Source: SHWC01 sp050173345
Lineage (GTDB): Bacteria > Pseudomonadota > Alphaproteobacteria > UBA828
Direction: 5' to 3'
Length of the DNA stretch: 64,000 nt
Assembly: GCA_050173345.1 (NCBI GenBank)
Contig: JBFXKW010000014.1
Span: 9,202-73,201, forward strand
Shown: positions 9,793 through 21,273 of the stretch, piece by piece
How positions within the stretch are numbered: the stretch's first letter is position 1
Layout: each line of letters starts with the position of its first letter
The notes under the pieces: generated by a model
The model's input: only the letters and a program-made list of their open reading frames with translations
Database searches by the model: none
Told to the model about the DNA's origin: nothing
Position numbers and translations under genes: made by a program

Positions 9793-10569
9793 ATGCTTGC
9801 GCACGGCACGACGCTTGCCGAGCGGTTTCTGGCGATCTGTTCGGCCGATGCGCTGGGTGGCCCCAATGGCGGCATCGTAGGCGCGCTGGCGCTGGCCGGG
9901 CTGATCGGCGGCGCGCTGCATTGCGCGCCGATGTGCGGCCCGTTCGTGCTGGCGCAGAGCGCCCAGCGCGGTACGGCGCGCAGCGGCCGTTTCGGCCGTT
10001 TCGTCGTGAGCGTGGCGCTGCCCTACCAGCTCGGCCGGCTCACCACCTATGCCGCGCTCGGCGCGCTGTCCGGCGGCGTCGGCGGCGCGGTCGTCGCGCT
10101 CTCGGGCTTCCGCTGGCTCGCCGCCGCGCTGCTGCTGGTCGCGGCAGTGCTGCTGATCGCGCAGGCGTTGAAGGCGCTCGGCGCGCCGCTCCCAATCCCG
10201 GCCCGCATGGCGGTCGCGCTCAACCGGTTCGGCGCGCCGCTGGCGCGGCGCATCGGCCGGGCCAACGGGAAATTCTCGCACGCGCCGCCGATGCTGCGCG
10301 GCTACGCGCTCGGCGTGCTGCTCGGCTTCCTGCCCTGCGGACTGCTCTACGGCGCGCTGTTCGCCGCGGCCTCGAGCGGCTCGCTGCTCGCGGGCGCGCT
10401 GATCATGGCAGCGTTCGCGGCGGGCACCGTGCCGGCCCTCAGCATATTGGCGGCGACCGGCCACGCCGCCGCGCGGCGCTGGCCGCTCGCTTTGCAACGG
10501 ATCTCCGGCGTCGCGCTCGCGCTCGGCGCCGGCCTCAGCGCGGCGTTCGCCGTCGAGTGGATGGGCTGA
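9793..10569 (+). CDS. TauE/SafE (UreH-like) family membrane protein heading the cbb3 cluster
   Basis: Polytopic inner-membrane protein of 258 aa. It shows the family-defining motif HCAPMCGPF in the first membrane helix (about residues 43-51), a second conserved LGFLPCGLLYGAL (about 177-189) and six or so hydrophobic helices. Members of this family (related to the DsbD membrane domain) often sit beside cbb3 oxidase or copper genes; the paired cysteines suggest metal or thiol handling. Here it precedes ccoN by 34 bases, so it is probably cotranscribed from the FNR-box promoter and may assist copper delivery or oxidase assembly. That role is inference. Confidence 0.82.
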   Translation: MLAHGTTLAERFLAICSADALGGPNGGIVGALALAGLIGGALHCAPMCGPFVLAQSAQRGTARSGRFGRFVVSVALPYQLGRLTTYAALGALSGGVGGAVVALSGFRWLAAALLLVAAVLLIAQALKALGAPLPIPARMAVALNRFGAPLARRIGRANGKFSHAPPMLRGYALGVLLGFLPCGLLYGALFAAASSGSLLAGALIMAAFAAGTVPALSILAATGHAAARRWPLALQRISGVALALGAGLSAAFAVEWMG

Positions 10570-10603
10570 TGCCAAGGGATGAAGCAAGCATGAGGCAAGC
10601 ACG

Positions 10604-12097
10604 ATGAGCATCGCAGCAGAAGCGATCGCCGCACCCGCAACGCCGGCCGCGGCGGCGCCCGTCCGCTACAACGAGGCGGTGGTGCGCGCGCACGTCATCG
10701 CCACCGTGTTCTGGGGCCTCGCGGGCTTCCTCGCCGGCCTCTACATCGCGCTCCAGCTCGCCTTCCCGGCGCTCAACTTCGACCTCTCGTTCCTCTCCTT
10801 CGGGCGCCTGCGGCCGCTGCACACCTCGGCGGTGATCTTCGCCTTCGGCGGCAACGCGCTGCTCGCCACCTCGTTCTACGTCGTGCAGCGCACCTGCCGC
10901 GCCAGGCTGTTCGGCGGGCCGCTCGTCTGGTTCGTGTTCTGGGGCTATCAGCTCTTCATCGCGGGCTCGGCCAGCGGCTACCTGCTCGGCATCACCGAGA
11001 GCCGCGAATACGCCGAGCCCGAATGGTACATGGACGCTTGGCTGACGCTGGTCTGGGTCGCCTATCTCGCGATCTTCCTCGGCACGCTGGTGAAGCGGAA
11101 GGAGCCGCACATCTACGTCGCCAACTGGTTCTACCTCGCCTTCATCGTGACCATCGCGCTGCTCCACATCGTCAACAACCTGGCCTGGCCGGTCTCGTTC
11201 TTCAGCACCAAGAGCTATTCGCTGTTCTCAGGGGTGCAGGACGCGCTGACGCAATGGTGGTACGGCCACAACGCGGTCGGCTTCTTCCTGACCGCGGGCT
11301 TCCTCGGCATGATGTACTACTTCATCCCGAAGCAGGCCGAGCGGCCGATCTATTCGTATCGCCTCTCGATCATCCATTTCTGGGCGCTGATCTTCCTCTA
11401 CATCTGGGCCGGGCCGCACCACCTGCACTACACGGCGCTGCCCGACTGGGCCCAGACGCTCGGCATGACCTTCTCGGTGATGCTCTGGATGCCGTCCTGG
11501 GGCGGCATGATCAACGGCATCATGACGCTCTCGGGCGCGTGGGACAAACTGCGCACCGACCCGGTGCTGCGCATGCTGGTGACCGCGGTCGCGTTCTACG
11601 GCATGAGCACTTTCGAGGGGCCGCTAATGTCGGTGAAGGCGGTCAACGCGCTCAGCCACTACACCGACTGGACCATCGGCCACGTCCATTCCGGCGCGCT
11701 CGGCTGGGTCGCCTTCGTCTCGTTCGGCGCGCTCTATCACCTGGTGCCGAAGCTCTGGAAGCGCGAGCGGCTCTACTCGGTCAAGCTGGTCGGGCTGCAC
11801 TTCTGGATCGCGACCATCGGCATCGTGCTCTACATCACCGCGATGTGGGTGTCGGGCATCATGCAGGGCCTGATGTGGCGCGCCTATGACGCGCTCGGCT
11901 TCCTGCAATACTCGTTCGTCGAGAGCGTCGATGCCATGCACCCGTTCTATCTGATCCGGGCGCTGGGCGGTTTCCTGTTCGTGGTCGGCGCGCTGATCAT
12001 GGCCTACAACCTGTGGCGGACGGCGCGCGGCGACGTGCGCTCGTCGGAGCCCCTTGTCACGCCCGTGCCCAAGGCGGCCGCGCCGGCGGTCGCCTGA
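10604..12097 (+). CDS. ccoN: cbb3-type cytochrome c oxidase subunit I (CcoN)
   Basis: Catalytic subunit of the high-affinity terminal oxidase; reduces oxygen and pumps protons in the inner membrane. The 497-aa protein has about 12 membrane helices and the haem and copper ligands: LHTSAVIFAFGGN (low-spin haem His), WYGHNAVGFFLTAGF (CuB His), the cbb3-specific Tyr region MYYFIPKQ, AGPHHLHYTALPDW (CuB His pair) and HVHSGALGW (haem ligands). The first about 20 residues are Ala/Pro-rich. ccoO follows after 12 bases. Confidence 0.97.
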   Translation: MSIAAEAIAAPATPAAAAPVRYNEAVVRAHVIATVFWGLAGFLAGLYIALQLAFPALNFDLSFLSFGRLRPLHTSAVIFAFGGNALLATSFYVVQRTCRARLFGGPLVWFVFWGYQLFIAGSASGYLLGITESREYAEPEWYMDAWLTLVWVAYLAIFLGTLVKRKEPHIYVANWFYLAFIVTIALLHIVNNLAWPVSFFSTKSYSLFSGVQDALTQWWYGHNAVGFFLTAGFLGMMYYFIPKQAERPIYSYRLSIIHFWALIFLYIWAGPHHLHYTALPDWAQTLGMTFSVMLWMPSWGGMINGIMTLSGAWDKLRTDPVLRMLVTAVAFYGMSTFEGPLMSVKAVNALSHYTDWTIGHVHSGALGWVAFVSFGALYHLVPKLWKRERLYSVKLVGLHFWIATIGIVLYITAMWVSGIMQGLMWRAYDALGFLQYSFVESVDAMHPFYLIRALGGFLFVVGALIMAYNLWRTARGDVRSSEPLVTPVPKAAAPAVA

Positions 12098-12109
12098 GGA
12101 GGCGCAGCG

Positions 12110-12868
<759 letters not shown>

Positions 12869-12877
12869 GAGAGAGCC

Positions 12878-13027
12878 ATGGAGCCCGCGGACGTCTTCAT
12901 CACCCTGAAGCCCTACATGCTGGCGATCGGCGTCGCGCTGTTCGTCGGGCTGGTCGGCTATGTGTTCTGGCCGCGCCGCAAGCGCGAGATCGAGGCGCAC
13001 GGCCAGATTCCCTTCAAGGAGGAATGA
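12878..13027 (+). CDS. ccoQ: cbb3-type oxidase small subunit (CcoQ/FixQ), 49 aa
   Basis: Single-helix subunit thought to stabilise the CcoNO-CcoP complex. The reading frame MEPADVFITLKPYMLA ... QIPFKEE lies between ccoO and ccoP with GGAGAG seven bases before the ATG. One hydrophobic helix (about residues 13-31, ending YVFWPRRKRE) is followed by a short charged tail, the normal CcoQ plan. It is separated from ccoP by three bases. Confidence 0.92.
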   Translation: MEPADVFITLKPYMLAIGVALFVGLVGYVFWPRRKREIEAHGQIPFKEE

Positions 13028-13030
13028 GCC

Positions 13031-13900
13031 GTGGCCGACGACAAGCGCATCGACGAGGTCACCGGCGTCGAGACCACCGGCCACGAATGGGACGGCATCC
13101 GCGAGCTCAACAACCCGCTGCCGCGCTGGTGGCTCTACATCTTCTACGCCAGCTTCTTCTTCTCGCTGCTGTTCTGGATCCTCTACCCGTCATGGCCAGG
13201 CATCTCCGACCATTCGAAGGGCGTGCTTGGCTGGACCCGCCATGCCGCGCTCGAGGAGGAGACCGCCGAGGCAAGGGCGGCGCAGGCCACCTATCTGGAT
13301 AGGATCGCCGCCGAGCCGGTCGAGGCGATCGCCGGGGACCCCGAGCTGTTCGCCTTCGCGGTCGCCGGCGGCCGTTCCGCCTTCGGCAACAACTGCGCGC
13401 AGTGCCACGGCTCGGGCGCGGCCGGCGGCAAGGGCTATCCCAACCTGAACGACGACGACTGGCTGTGGGGCGGCTCGTTGGAGGCGATCGAGACGACGAT
13501 CCGCTACGGCATCCGCTCGGCCCATGAGGAGACCCGGGTCAACGACATGCCGGCCTTCGGGCGCGACGAGCTTTTGACCGAGGAAGAGATCAACGACGTC
13601 GCCGAGTTCGTGCTGTCGCTGAGCCAGAGCGCGACCGACGAGGCCGCGGCCGGGCGCGGCGCCACGGTCTTCGCGGACAATTGCGTCGCCTGTCATGGCG
13701 AGCAGGGCGAAGGCATGCAGGAGATGGGCGGGCCCAATCTCACCGACGCGATCTGGCTCTATGGCGGCGACAAGGAAACCGTGCTGCAGACCATCCGCAA
13801 CGCGCGGCGCGGCGTGATGCCGACCTGGCAGGGCAGGCTCGACGACACCACCATCAAGCAGCTCACCCTCTACGTCCACGCGCTCGGCGGCGGCGAATGA
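13031..13900 (+). CDS. ccoP: cbb3-type oxidase dihaem cytochrome c subunit (CcoP)
   Basis: Dihaem electron-entry subunit of the oxidase. It starts with GTG (MADDKRIDEVTGVETTGHEWDG), right after ccoQ. The N-terminal NPLPRWWLYIFYAS motif leads into the single membrane helix (about 38-57). Two haem c sites are visible, CAQCH (about residue 122) and CVACH (about 220), with DMPAF and VMPTW providing axial methionines. Length (289 aa) is typical. Confidence 0.96.
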   Translation: MADDKRIDEVTGVETTGHEWDGIRELNNPLPRWWLYIFYASFFFSLLFWILYPSWPGISDHSKGVLGWTRHAALEEETAEARAAQATYLDRIAAEPVEAIAGDPELFAFAVAGGRSAFGNNCAQCHGSGAAGGKGYPNLNDDDWLWGGSLEAIETTIRYGIRSAHEETRVNDMPAFGRDELLTEEEINDVAEFVLSLSQSATDEAAAGRGATVFADNCVACHGEQGEGMQEMGGPNLTDAIWLYGGDKETVLQTIRNARRGVMPTWQGRLDDTTIKQLTLYVHALGGGE

Positions 13901-13922
13901 GGGCGCCTGCATAGGTTACGCG

Positions 13923-15361
<1,439 letters not shown>

Positions 15362-15365
<4 letters not shown>

Positions 15366-15871
15366 GCGGGAGGATCGACGCGATGAACCCTCGAACGAGT
15401 CCACGTCGCAGCCGGTGGATTCCTTGGAGCTTCGTCGGCGGCTTCGGCGTCGTCATCGTCGCGAACGTCATCCTGATCGTGTTCGCGCTGAACAGCTGGT
15501 CGGGGCTCGAGACCGACCAGGCTTACGTCAAGGGGCTCGCGTATAACGAGACGATCGCGACGGCAAGGGCGCAGGCGAAGCGCGGCTGGCAAGCCTCGGT
15601 CGGCTTCGCGCCGAGCGGGCCGCTGAGCGGCGAGCTGGTGGTCAGCTTCGTGGATGCCGAGGGCGAGCCGGTTACCGGCCTCGCGGTGACCGCCCGGCTG
15701 ATTCGCCCGACCCACGAAGGCTTCGACCGCGAGACGCCGATGGCGCCGCGCGGGGCGGGCCGCTACGTCGTGCCGCTCGACTTCCCGCTCGCGGGGCAGT
15801 GGCAGGTTCGCGTCGAGGCGGAAGGCGCCGGCGCGCCCTACCGGCTCTCCGAGCGCATCATGGTGCGCTGA
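15362..15871 (+). CDS. ccoH: cbb3 oxidase assembly protein CcoH (FixH family)
   Basis: Small membrane-anchored assembly factor for cbb3 oxidase (169 aa). After an arginine-rich start there is one membrane helix (about 20-42, VGGFGVVIVANVILIVFAL), then a conserved periplasmic FixH domain with GLAYNETIATARAQ and a beta-rich region. A second ATG eight codons in (MNPRTSPRRSRW) is an alternative start. It begins within the ccoG stop and ends in a TGATG overlap with ccoI, so the three genes are probably translationally coupled. Confidence 0.9.
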
Positions 15872-18225
15872 TGGCGGCGTGTACGCATTGCGGGGCGGTA
15901 GCGGCCGGCGCGCCCGATGCGGCGGGCCATCTGTTCTGCTGCCCAGGCTGCGCGGCTGCCCACGCGCTGATCGAATCGCTCGGCCTCGGTCGCTTCTACG
16001 AACGGCGCACGCTCGGGCCGGAGCCCGCGGCGCTCAAGCCCGCCGCCGACGTCGCGCCGATCGACGTCGCCTCCCATGTGCGCCGCGACGAGGCGGGGCG
16101 CTGCCGGCTCGACCTGATGGTCGACGGGCTGAGCTGCGCCGCCTGCGTCTGGCTCATCGAATCCGCGCTTGGCCGTCAACAGGGCGTCGAGCTCGCCCGG
16201 GTCAACCTCACCGCGCGGCGCCTCGCGCTCGGCTGGCGCGGCGCGCCGGGGGAGGCCGAGCAGCTGGTCGACGTGGTGCGCCGGCTCGGCTTCCGGCTGG
16301 TGCCCTACGATCCCGCGCGGCTGAAGAGCGCGGCGAGCGAGGAGGAAGCGCGGCTCCTGCGCTGCCTCGTCGTCGCCGGCTTCGCGATGGGCAGCGTGAT
16401 GATGTTCTCGGTCGCGCTGTGGGCCGACGTGTTCGGCGAGATGGGGCCGGCGACGCGCGACCTGCTGCGTTGGGTCTCGGCGCTCGTCGCGCTGCCGTCG
16501 GTCGCCTATGCGATAAGGCCCTTCCTCGCTGGCGCGCTGCGCGGGCTTGCCGCCCGCCGCCTCAATATGGACGTGCCGATCACCGTCGGCGTGCTGCTGA
16601 CCACCGCGATCAGCATGCTCGAGACCATGCAGGGCCGCGGCGAGAGCTATTTCGAGGCCGCGACCTCGCTGCTCTTTTTTCTCCTGGTTGGCCGTTACAT
16701 GGACCGGCTCGCGCGCGGCAAGGCACGCTCGACCGTCGAGCACCTGGCGGCGCTGCGTGCCCGCGCGCTGACCGTGATCGAGCCGGACGGCAGCTTCCGC
16801 GCGCTCGCGCCGGAACGCGCCGCGCCGGGTATGACCGTGTTCGTCGCGCCCGGCGAGCGCATCGGCATCGACGGCGAGGTCGCCGCCGGCGAATCAGACG
16901 TCGATGCCGGGCTCGTCACCGGCGAGGCCACGCCGGCACCGGTCCGCCCCGGTGCCAGGGTCTATGCTGGCGCGTTGAACCTGACCGGCGCGCTCAGGGT
17001 GAGGGTCACGGCGGCGGGCGAAGCGACGCTGCTCGCCGAGATCGCCCACCTGATGGACGCGGCGGAAGGCGCGCGGGCGCGCTATACCGCGCTCGCCGAC
17101 CGCGTCGCGCGCCACTACGCCCCGGTCGTGCACGTCCTCGGCCTGAGCACCTTCCTCGGCTGGCTCTGGCTGAGCAACATCGGCTGGGAAGGCGCGCTGC
17201 TCAACGCGGTCGCGGTGCTGATCATCACCTGCCCGTGCGCGCTCGCCCTCGCCGTGCCGATGGCGCAGACGATGGCGAGCGGCCGGCTGTTCCGCCGCGG
17301 CATCCTCCTGAAATCCGCGACCGCGCTCGAACGGGTCGCCGAGGCTGATACCGTGGTGTTCGACAAGACCGGCACGCTGACGCTCGGCCATCCGAGGCTG
17401 GTCGCGGACGGCGTATCCCCGGACATGCTGCGGCTCGCCGCGAGCCTCGCCGCGTCGAGCCGGCACCCGCTGGCGCAGGCGGTGCGCCGCGCCGCGCCCG
17501 ATGCGCCGGCGCTGGAGGAGGTGGCGGAGCGCCCCGGCCTCGGCCTCGAAGCGCGCATTGACGGGCGCGTAATCCGGCTCGGCAACCGGCGCTTCTGCGG
17601 CGTCGCGGAGGACGAGGCGGCGACGGCGAGCGAGCTCTGGCTGGCGCCCGAGGGCAGTCCGCCGCTGCGCTTCGGCTTCGAGGATTCGCTCCGGCCGGAC
17701 GCCGCCGAGACCGTCGCGCGGCTCGTTGACAAGGGCTTCAAGGTCGCGCTGCTGTCGGGCGATCGCGCGCCCGCGGTCGAGGCCGCGGCGCGCGCGCTCG
17801 GCATCGACACCTGGCGCGCCGCGGCGTCGCCCGAGCAGAAATGCGCGGCGCTGCGCGAGCTCGCCGAGGCCGGCCACCGGGTGCTGATGGTGGGCGACGG
17901 GCTCAACGACGCGCCGGCGCTCGCGGCCGCGCACGTCTCGCTGTCGCCGGCGAGCGGCGCCGACATCAGCCAGGCCGCGGCCGACGCGGTGTTCCAGGGC
18001 GCGAGCCTGTTTGCCGCGATCGAGCTGATCGAGACGGCGCGGCGCGCGCGCCGCCTGGTCTGGCAGAACTTCGCGATCGCGCTCGCCTACAACCTGGTGA
18101 CGATCCCGCTCGCGGTCGCGGGCTTCGTGACGCCGCTGATCGCGGCGATCGCGATGTCGAGCTCGTCGCTGCTCGTGGTCGGCAACGCGCTCAGGCTCGG
18201 CCGGGCGGGGCGGGGGCGGCCATGA
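15871..18225 (+). CDS. ccoI: Copper-transporting P-type ATPase for cbb3 assembly (CcoI/FixI)
   Basis: P1B-type ATPase of 784 aa that exports copper to the periplasm for oxidase biogenesis. Order of elements: an N-terminal Cys-rich metal-binding segment (CTHCG...CCPGC, residues 4-28), a heavy-metal-associated domain with GLSCAACVWLIE (about 88-99), membrane helices, the translocation motif CPCALAL (about 455), phosphorylation site DKTGTLTLG, and hinge motif GDGLNDAPAL. The ATG overlaps the ccoH stop, and the stop overlaps the ccoS ATG. Confidence 0.95.
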   Translation: MAACTHCGAVAAGAPDAAGHLFCCPGCAAAHALIESLGLGRFYERRTLGPEPAALKPAADVAPIDVASHVRRDEAGRCRLDLMVDGLSCAACVWLIESALGRQQGVELARVNLTARRLALGWRGAPGEAEQLVDVVRRLGFRLVPYDPARLKSAASEEEARLLRCLVVAGFAMGSVMMFSVALWADVFGEMGPATRDLLRWVSALVALPSVAYAIRPFLAGALRGLAARRLNMDVPITVGVLLTTAISMLETMQGRGESYFEAATSLLFFLLVGRYMDRLARGKARSTVEHLAALRARALTVIEPDGSFRALAPERAAPGMTVFVAPGERIGIDGEVAAGESDVDAGLVTGEATPAPVRPGARVYAGALNLTGALRVRVTAAGEATLLAEIAHLMDAAEGARARYTALADRVARHYAPVVHVLGLSTFLGWLWLSNIGWEGALLNAVAVLIITCPCALALAVPMAQTMASGRLFRRGILLKSATALERVAEADTVVFDKTGTLTLGHPRLVADGVSPDMLRLAASLAASSRHPLAQAVRRAAPDAPALEEVAERPGLGLEARIDGRVIRLGNRRFCGVAEDEAATASELWLAPEGSPPLRFGFEDSLRPDAAETVARLVDKGFKVALLSGDRAPAVEAAARALGIDTWRAAASPEQKCAALRELAEAGHRVLMVGDGLNDAPALAAAHVSLSPASGADISQAAADAVFQGASLFAAIELIETARRARRLVWQNFAIALAYNLVTIPLAVAGFVTPLIAAIAMSSSSLLVVGNALRLGRAGRGRP

Positions 18226-18404
18226 CCATCCTGCTCATCCTGATCCCGGCCATGCTGTTCCTCGGCCTCGCCGGGCTCGCCGCCTTGTTCTGGGCGCTGC
18301 GCGCCGGCCAGTTCGAGGATCTGGACGGCGCCGCCCATCGCATCCTGTTCGACGACGACGAGGAGGGCGCGCCACAGGCGCGCCGTAACGGAGAACCGAG
18401 ATGA
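18222..18404 (+). CDS. ccoS: cbb3 oxidase maturation protein CcoS
   Basis: A 60-aa protein with one N-terminal membrane helix (LILIPAMLFLGLAGLAALFW) followed by the family motif ALRAGQFEDLDGAAHRILFDDD. CcoS is needed for cofactor insertion into cbb3 oxidase. It overlaps the ccoI stop by four bases and its own stop overlaps the next ATG (ATGA), so expression is tightly linked to the cluster. Confidence 0.93.
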   Translation: MTILLILIPAMLFLGLAGLAALFWALRAGQFEDLDGAAHRILFDDDEEGAPQARRNGEPR

Positions 18405-19198
18405 CGACGGACGCGCTCAGCGCCGGCACCAGGCTCCCGCAAATCCGCGAGATCGGCTTCGACGAGCCGTGGAACTGGCTCGCCGCCGGCTGGCGCGACC
18501 TGTTGCGCTCGCCGGGCGTCAGCCTCGCCTATGGCGCGCTCTACGCGATCGCAGGCTGCGTGCTGACCTATGTGCTGATCACGCTCGGTGCCTGGTACGT
18601 GATCCTGCCGCTGGCTGCCGGCTTCCTGCTGCTCGGGCCGCTGCTCGCGGTCGGCCTCTACGAGGCGAGCCGGCGCCATGAGGCGGGTGAGCCGGTCACG
18701 CTCGGCGTCGCGCTCGACGCCTGGCGGCGCAACAAGGCGCCGCTCTTCACGCTCGGCGTCCTCCTGATGGCCGCCGTGCTGCTCTGGATCTATGCCGCGA
18801 TGTTCCTGTTCGCGATGTTCTACGGCGGCGTCGGCATCAGCATCGACGCGTTCTTTGCCGACACGTTCTTCTCGTTCAGGACGATCTGGTTCCTGCTCAT
18901 CGGGGTCGGGGTCGGCGCGGTGATCGCGACCGTGGTGTTCTCGATGAGCGCGGTGGCGTTTCCCATGATCGTCGACCGGCGCGAGACGAGCGGCATCACC
19001 GCGGTCCTGACCAGCGTGAAGGCGGTCCGGCGCAACTGGTGGCCGATGATGCTGTGGGCCGGCCTGATCGTGGTCTTCTCGCTCGCCGGGCTGGTGGTGA
19101 TCTACGCCGGGCTGATCGTCACCCTGCCGCTGATCGGCCACGCCAGCTACCACGCCTATCGCGGCCTGGTGATGCCGGAGGGGCCGCGCGCCCTATAG
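18401..19198 (+). CDS. DUF2189-like integral membrane protein
   Basis: A 265-aa polytopic membrane protein with about six helices. The N-terminal IREIGFDEPWNWLAAGWRDL, the GFLLLGPLLAVGLYEASRR segment and the TLPLIGHASYHAYRGLV ending are typical of the DUF2189 family, whose function is unknown. The ATG overlaps the ccoS stop, making it the tenth gene of the cbb3 unit. DUF2189 genes often lie near cytochrome oxidase or copper genes, so an assembly or membrane-stress role is possible but not shown. Confidence 0.85.
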   Translation: MTTDALSAGTRLPQIREIGFDEPWNWLAAGWRDLLRSPGVSLAYGALYAIAGCVLTYVLITLGAWYVILPLAAGFLLLGPLLAVGLYEASRRHEAGEPVTLGVALDAWRRNKAPLFTLGVLLMAAVLLWIYAAMFLFAMFYGGVGISIDAFFADTFFSFRTIWFLLIGVGVGAVIATVVFSMSAVAFPMIVDRRETSGITAVLTSVKAVRRNWWPMMLWAGLIVVFSLAGLVVIYAGLIVTLPLIGHASYHAYRGLVMPEGPRAL

Positions 19199-19209
19199 GC
19201 GAGGAACCG

Positions 19210-20334
19210 TCAGGAGCGGCGGGTCATCGCGGTCTTGGCCGAGGTGTCGCCCTTGAACGGCCAGTAGATCTCCTGGTTCGCGGTCAGCCCGCTGCGGCGG
19301 AAGATCAGGATGATCAGCATCAGGATGCCGATGCCGACCTCGCGGCCGCCGCCGGGCAGCGCGATGTGCGAGCTGCCGATCTCGAAGCCGACCTCGAGCT
19401 GCCGGAGCGCCTCGAACAGCGTCGAGATCACGATCGAGCCGATCACGGCGCCCGACAGGCTCTGCATGCCGCCGACCACCAGCATGGAAAGCGTGATGAA
19501 GGTGAGCGGCAGGTAGAACGAGTCGACCGTCAGGATGCCGAGGAAGTGGCCGAACAGCGCGCCCGCCATGCCGACGATGAAGGCGCTGAGCACGAAGGAG
19601 AGCAGCCGCTGGCCGTAGACGTTGACGCCGGCGGCCTTCGAAGCCACCTCGTCGTCGCGCGAGGCCTTGAGCGAGAGGCCGTAGCGCGAGCGCGTGTACA
19701 TGAAGGCGCCGAACATCACCACCACGATGAACGCCAGCATGATCCAGGCATCGGTCACGACCGGCAGGCCGGTCATGGTGCTGGCGCCGCGGGTCCACGG
19801 ATCCCAGCGCAGATAGACCGCGTTCAATATCATGAGGAAGGCGAAGGTGCCGATCGACGCCGCGATGCCGGAGAGCCGCATCAGGGCCGAGCCCGCGATC
19901 AGCGCCACCACGGCGGCGAGCAGGCCCGAGACGATCACCGAGACCAGGAACGGGAACTGGTGGGTCAGGAGATAGTCGGGCAGGCCGGGGATGAACAGCT
20001 TCTTGGTGCGCGGACAGCAGGTCTGCCAGGCAGCCGCATAGGCGCCGATCATCATGAAGCCGATATGGCCGAAGGAGAGGATGCCCGAATTGCCGATGAA
20101 CATATAGAGGCCGACCACGACCATCAGCTTGATAAGCGCGTCGATCAGCGTCTTCTGCAGGGTGGTGCCGCCTGCCCCCATGACGATCGCGACGATCAGG
20201 AGCAGGACGATCGACCACAGGATCGGCGGCCAGTAGTTGCGGACCGCGAGCAGCCAGCCTCCCTGCGGGTTCAGGGCGGCGCTGAAGCGCAAGGCGCGCG
20301 GCGTGGTGTTGGAGGTGTCTGAGGTGTTGGCCAT
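19210..20334 (-). CDS. livM: HAAT-family ABC importer, LivM-like permease
   Basis: Inner-membrane permease of a branched-chain amino acid/amide type importer. The 374-aa protein has an N-terminal helix (NYWPPILWSIVLLLIVAIV), the FIGNSGILSFGHIGFMMIGAYAA-type motif region near residue 95, several more helices, and the coupling sequence LSLKASRDDEVASKAAGVN. The long C-terminus after the last helix is Arg/Lys-rich. It is the last gene of a livG-livF-livH-livM run and follows livH by 21 bases. The substrate cannot be told from the permease. Confidence 0.9.
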   Translation of the reverse strand: MANTSDTSNTTPRALRFSAALNPQGGWLLAVRNYWPPILWSIVLLLIVAIVMGAGGTTLQKTLIDALIKLMVVVGLYMFIGNSGILSFGHIGFMMIGAYAAAWQTCCPRTKKLFIPGLPDYLLTHQFPFLVSVIVSGLLAAVVALIAGSALMRLSGIAASIGTFAFLMILNAVYLRWDPWTRGASTMTGLPVVTDAWIMLAFIVVVMFGAFMYTRSRYGLSLKASRDDEVASKAAGVNVYGQRLLSFVLSAFIVGMAGALFGHFLGILTVDSFYLPLTFITLSMLVVGGMQSLSGAVIGSIVISTLFEALRQLEVGFEIGSSHIALPGGGREVGIGILMLIILIFRRSGLTANQEIYWPFKGDTSAKTAMTRRS

Positions 20335-20355
20335 CGGCGGACCTGACGAGTTCTG

Positions 20356-21273
20356 CTAGACGCGCTCGCGCGCGGCGCGCGACAGCACGATGCCCTGCGG
20401 CCGCGCCAGGAGGATCAGGATCACGAGGCCGAACACGAAGGCATCGCGATAGCCGCGCACCTCGGCCGGCAGCCCGGCCTGCAGCACCGAGCTGACGATG
20501 CCGACGGTGAAGCCGCCCACCACCGAGCCGACCAGCGAGCCCATGCCGCCGATCACGGTCGCGATGAACGCGAACACCATGAGCGGCGTGCCCATGCGGT
20601 AGCTCAGGATGCCCGACTGCACCTCGTAGAGCAGCGAAACTGCGGCCGCGAGACCGCCCGAGAGCACGAAGGCCAGCGAAATGACGAAGTTGGCGCGCAC
20701 GCCGAGCATGCGCGCCATCTTGAAGTCCTCCGCCGCGGCGCGCATCTGCACGCCCCAGGCGGTGCGCTTCAGGAAGAGGACGAGGAGCCCCATCAGCACG
20801 AGGGTGACGCCGATGATCAGGAACTGCAGCCCCGGCACCTCGACGTCGCCGATCGGGATGCCTTCGTTCAGGACTGACCACAGGTCGAGTGCCTTGGGCC
20901 GCCCGCTGTAGATCATGATGATCAGGTTCTGGATCACGAAGGAGAGGGCGAAGGAGCCGACCATCAAGGTCGCGGCCGAGGCGTAGCGCAACGGCCTGAA
21001 AACCAGAAGCTCGGAAACCAGCGCGATCGCGACGACGATGAGCACGACGCAGATGATCAGCGGCACCGGATGGAAGTTGCCGATCACCACGATCGCCTGC
21101 GCGGCATAGGCCGGCGCGATCATCGCGTAGGCGCCGATCGAGATGAAGTCGCCATGCGCGAAGTTGATCAGCCGCAGCACGCCGAACAGGAGGCCGATGC
21201 CGAGCGCGGCGAGGGCGTAGAGGCTGCCGAGGCTCAAGGCGTCGGCGATGACCTGGATGATGTTGCCACCCAT
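20356..21273 (-). CDS. livH: HAAT-family ABC importer, LivH-like permease
   Basis: Second permease of the importer (305 aa, about eight membrane helices). The N-terminal ADALSLGSLYALAALGIGL and LINFAHGDFISIGAYAM are characteristic LivH sequences, and WGVQMRAAAEDFKMARMLGV is the cytoplasmic coupling loop. Its ATG shares one base with the livF stop, so translation is coupled. Confidence 0.92.
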   Translation of the reverse strand: MGGNIIQVIADALSLGSLYALAALGIGLLFGVLRLINFAHGDFISIGAYAMIAPAYAAQAIVVIGNFHPVPLIICVVLIVVAIALVSELLVFRPLRYASAATLMVGSFALSFVIQNLIIMIYSGRPKALDLWSVLNEGIPIGDVEVPGLQFLIIGVTLVLMGLLVLFLKRTAWGVQMRAAAEDFKMARMLGVRANFVISLAFVLSGGLAAAVSLLYEVQSGILSYRMGTPLMVFAFIATVIGGMGSLVGSVVGGFTVGIVSSVLQAGLPAEVRGYRDAFVFGLVILILLARPQGIVLSRAARERV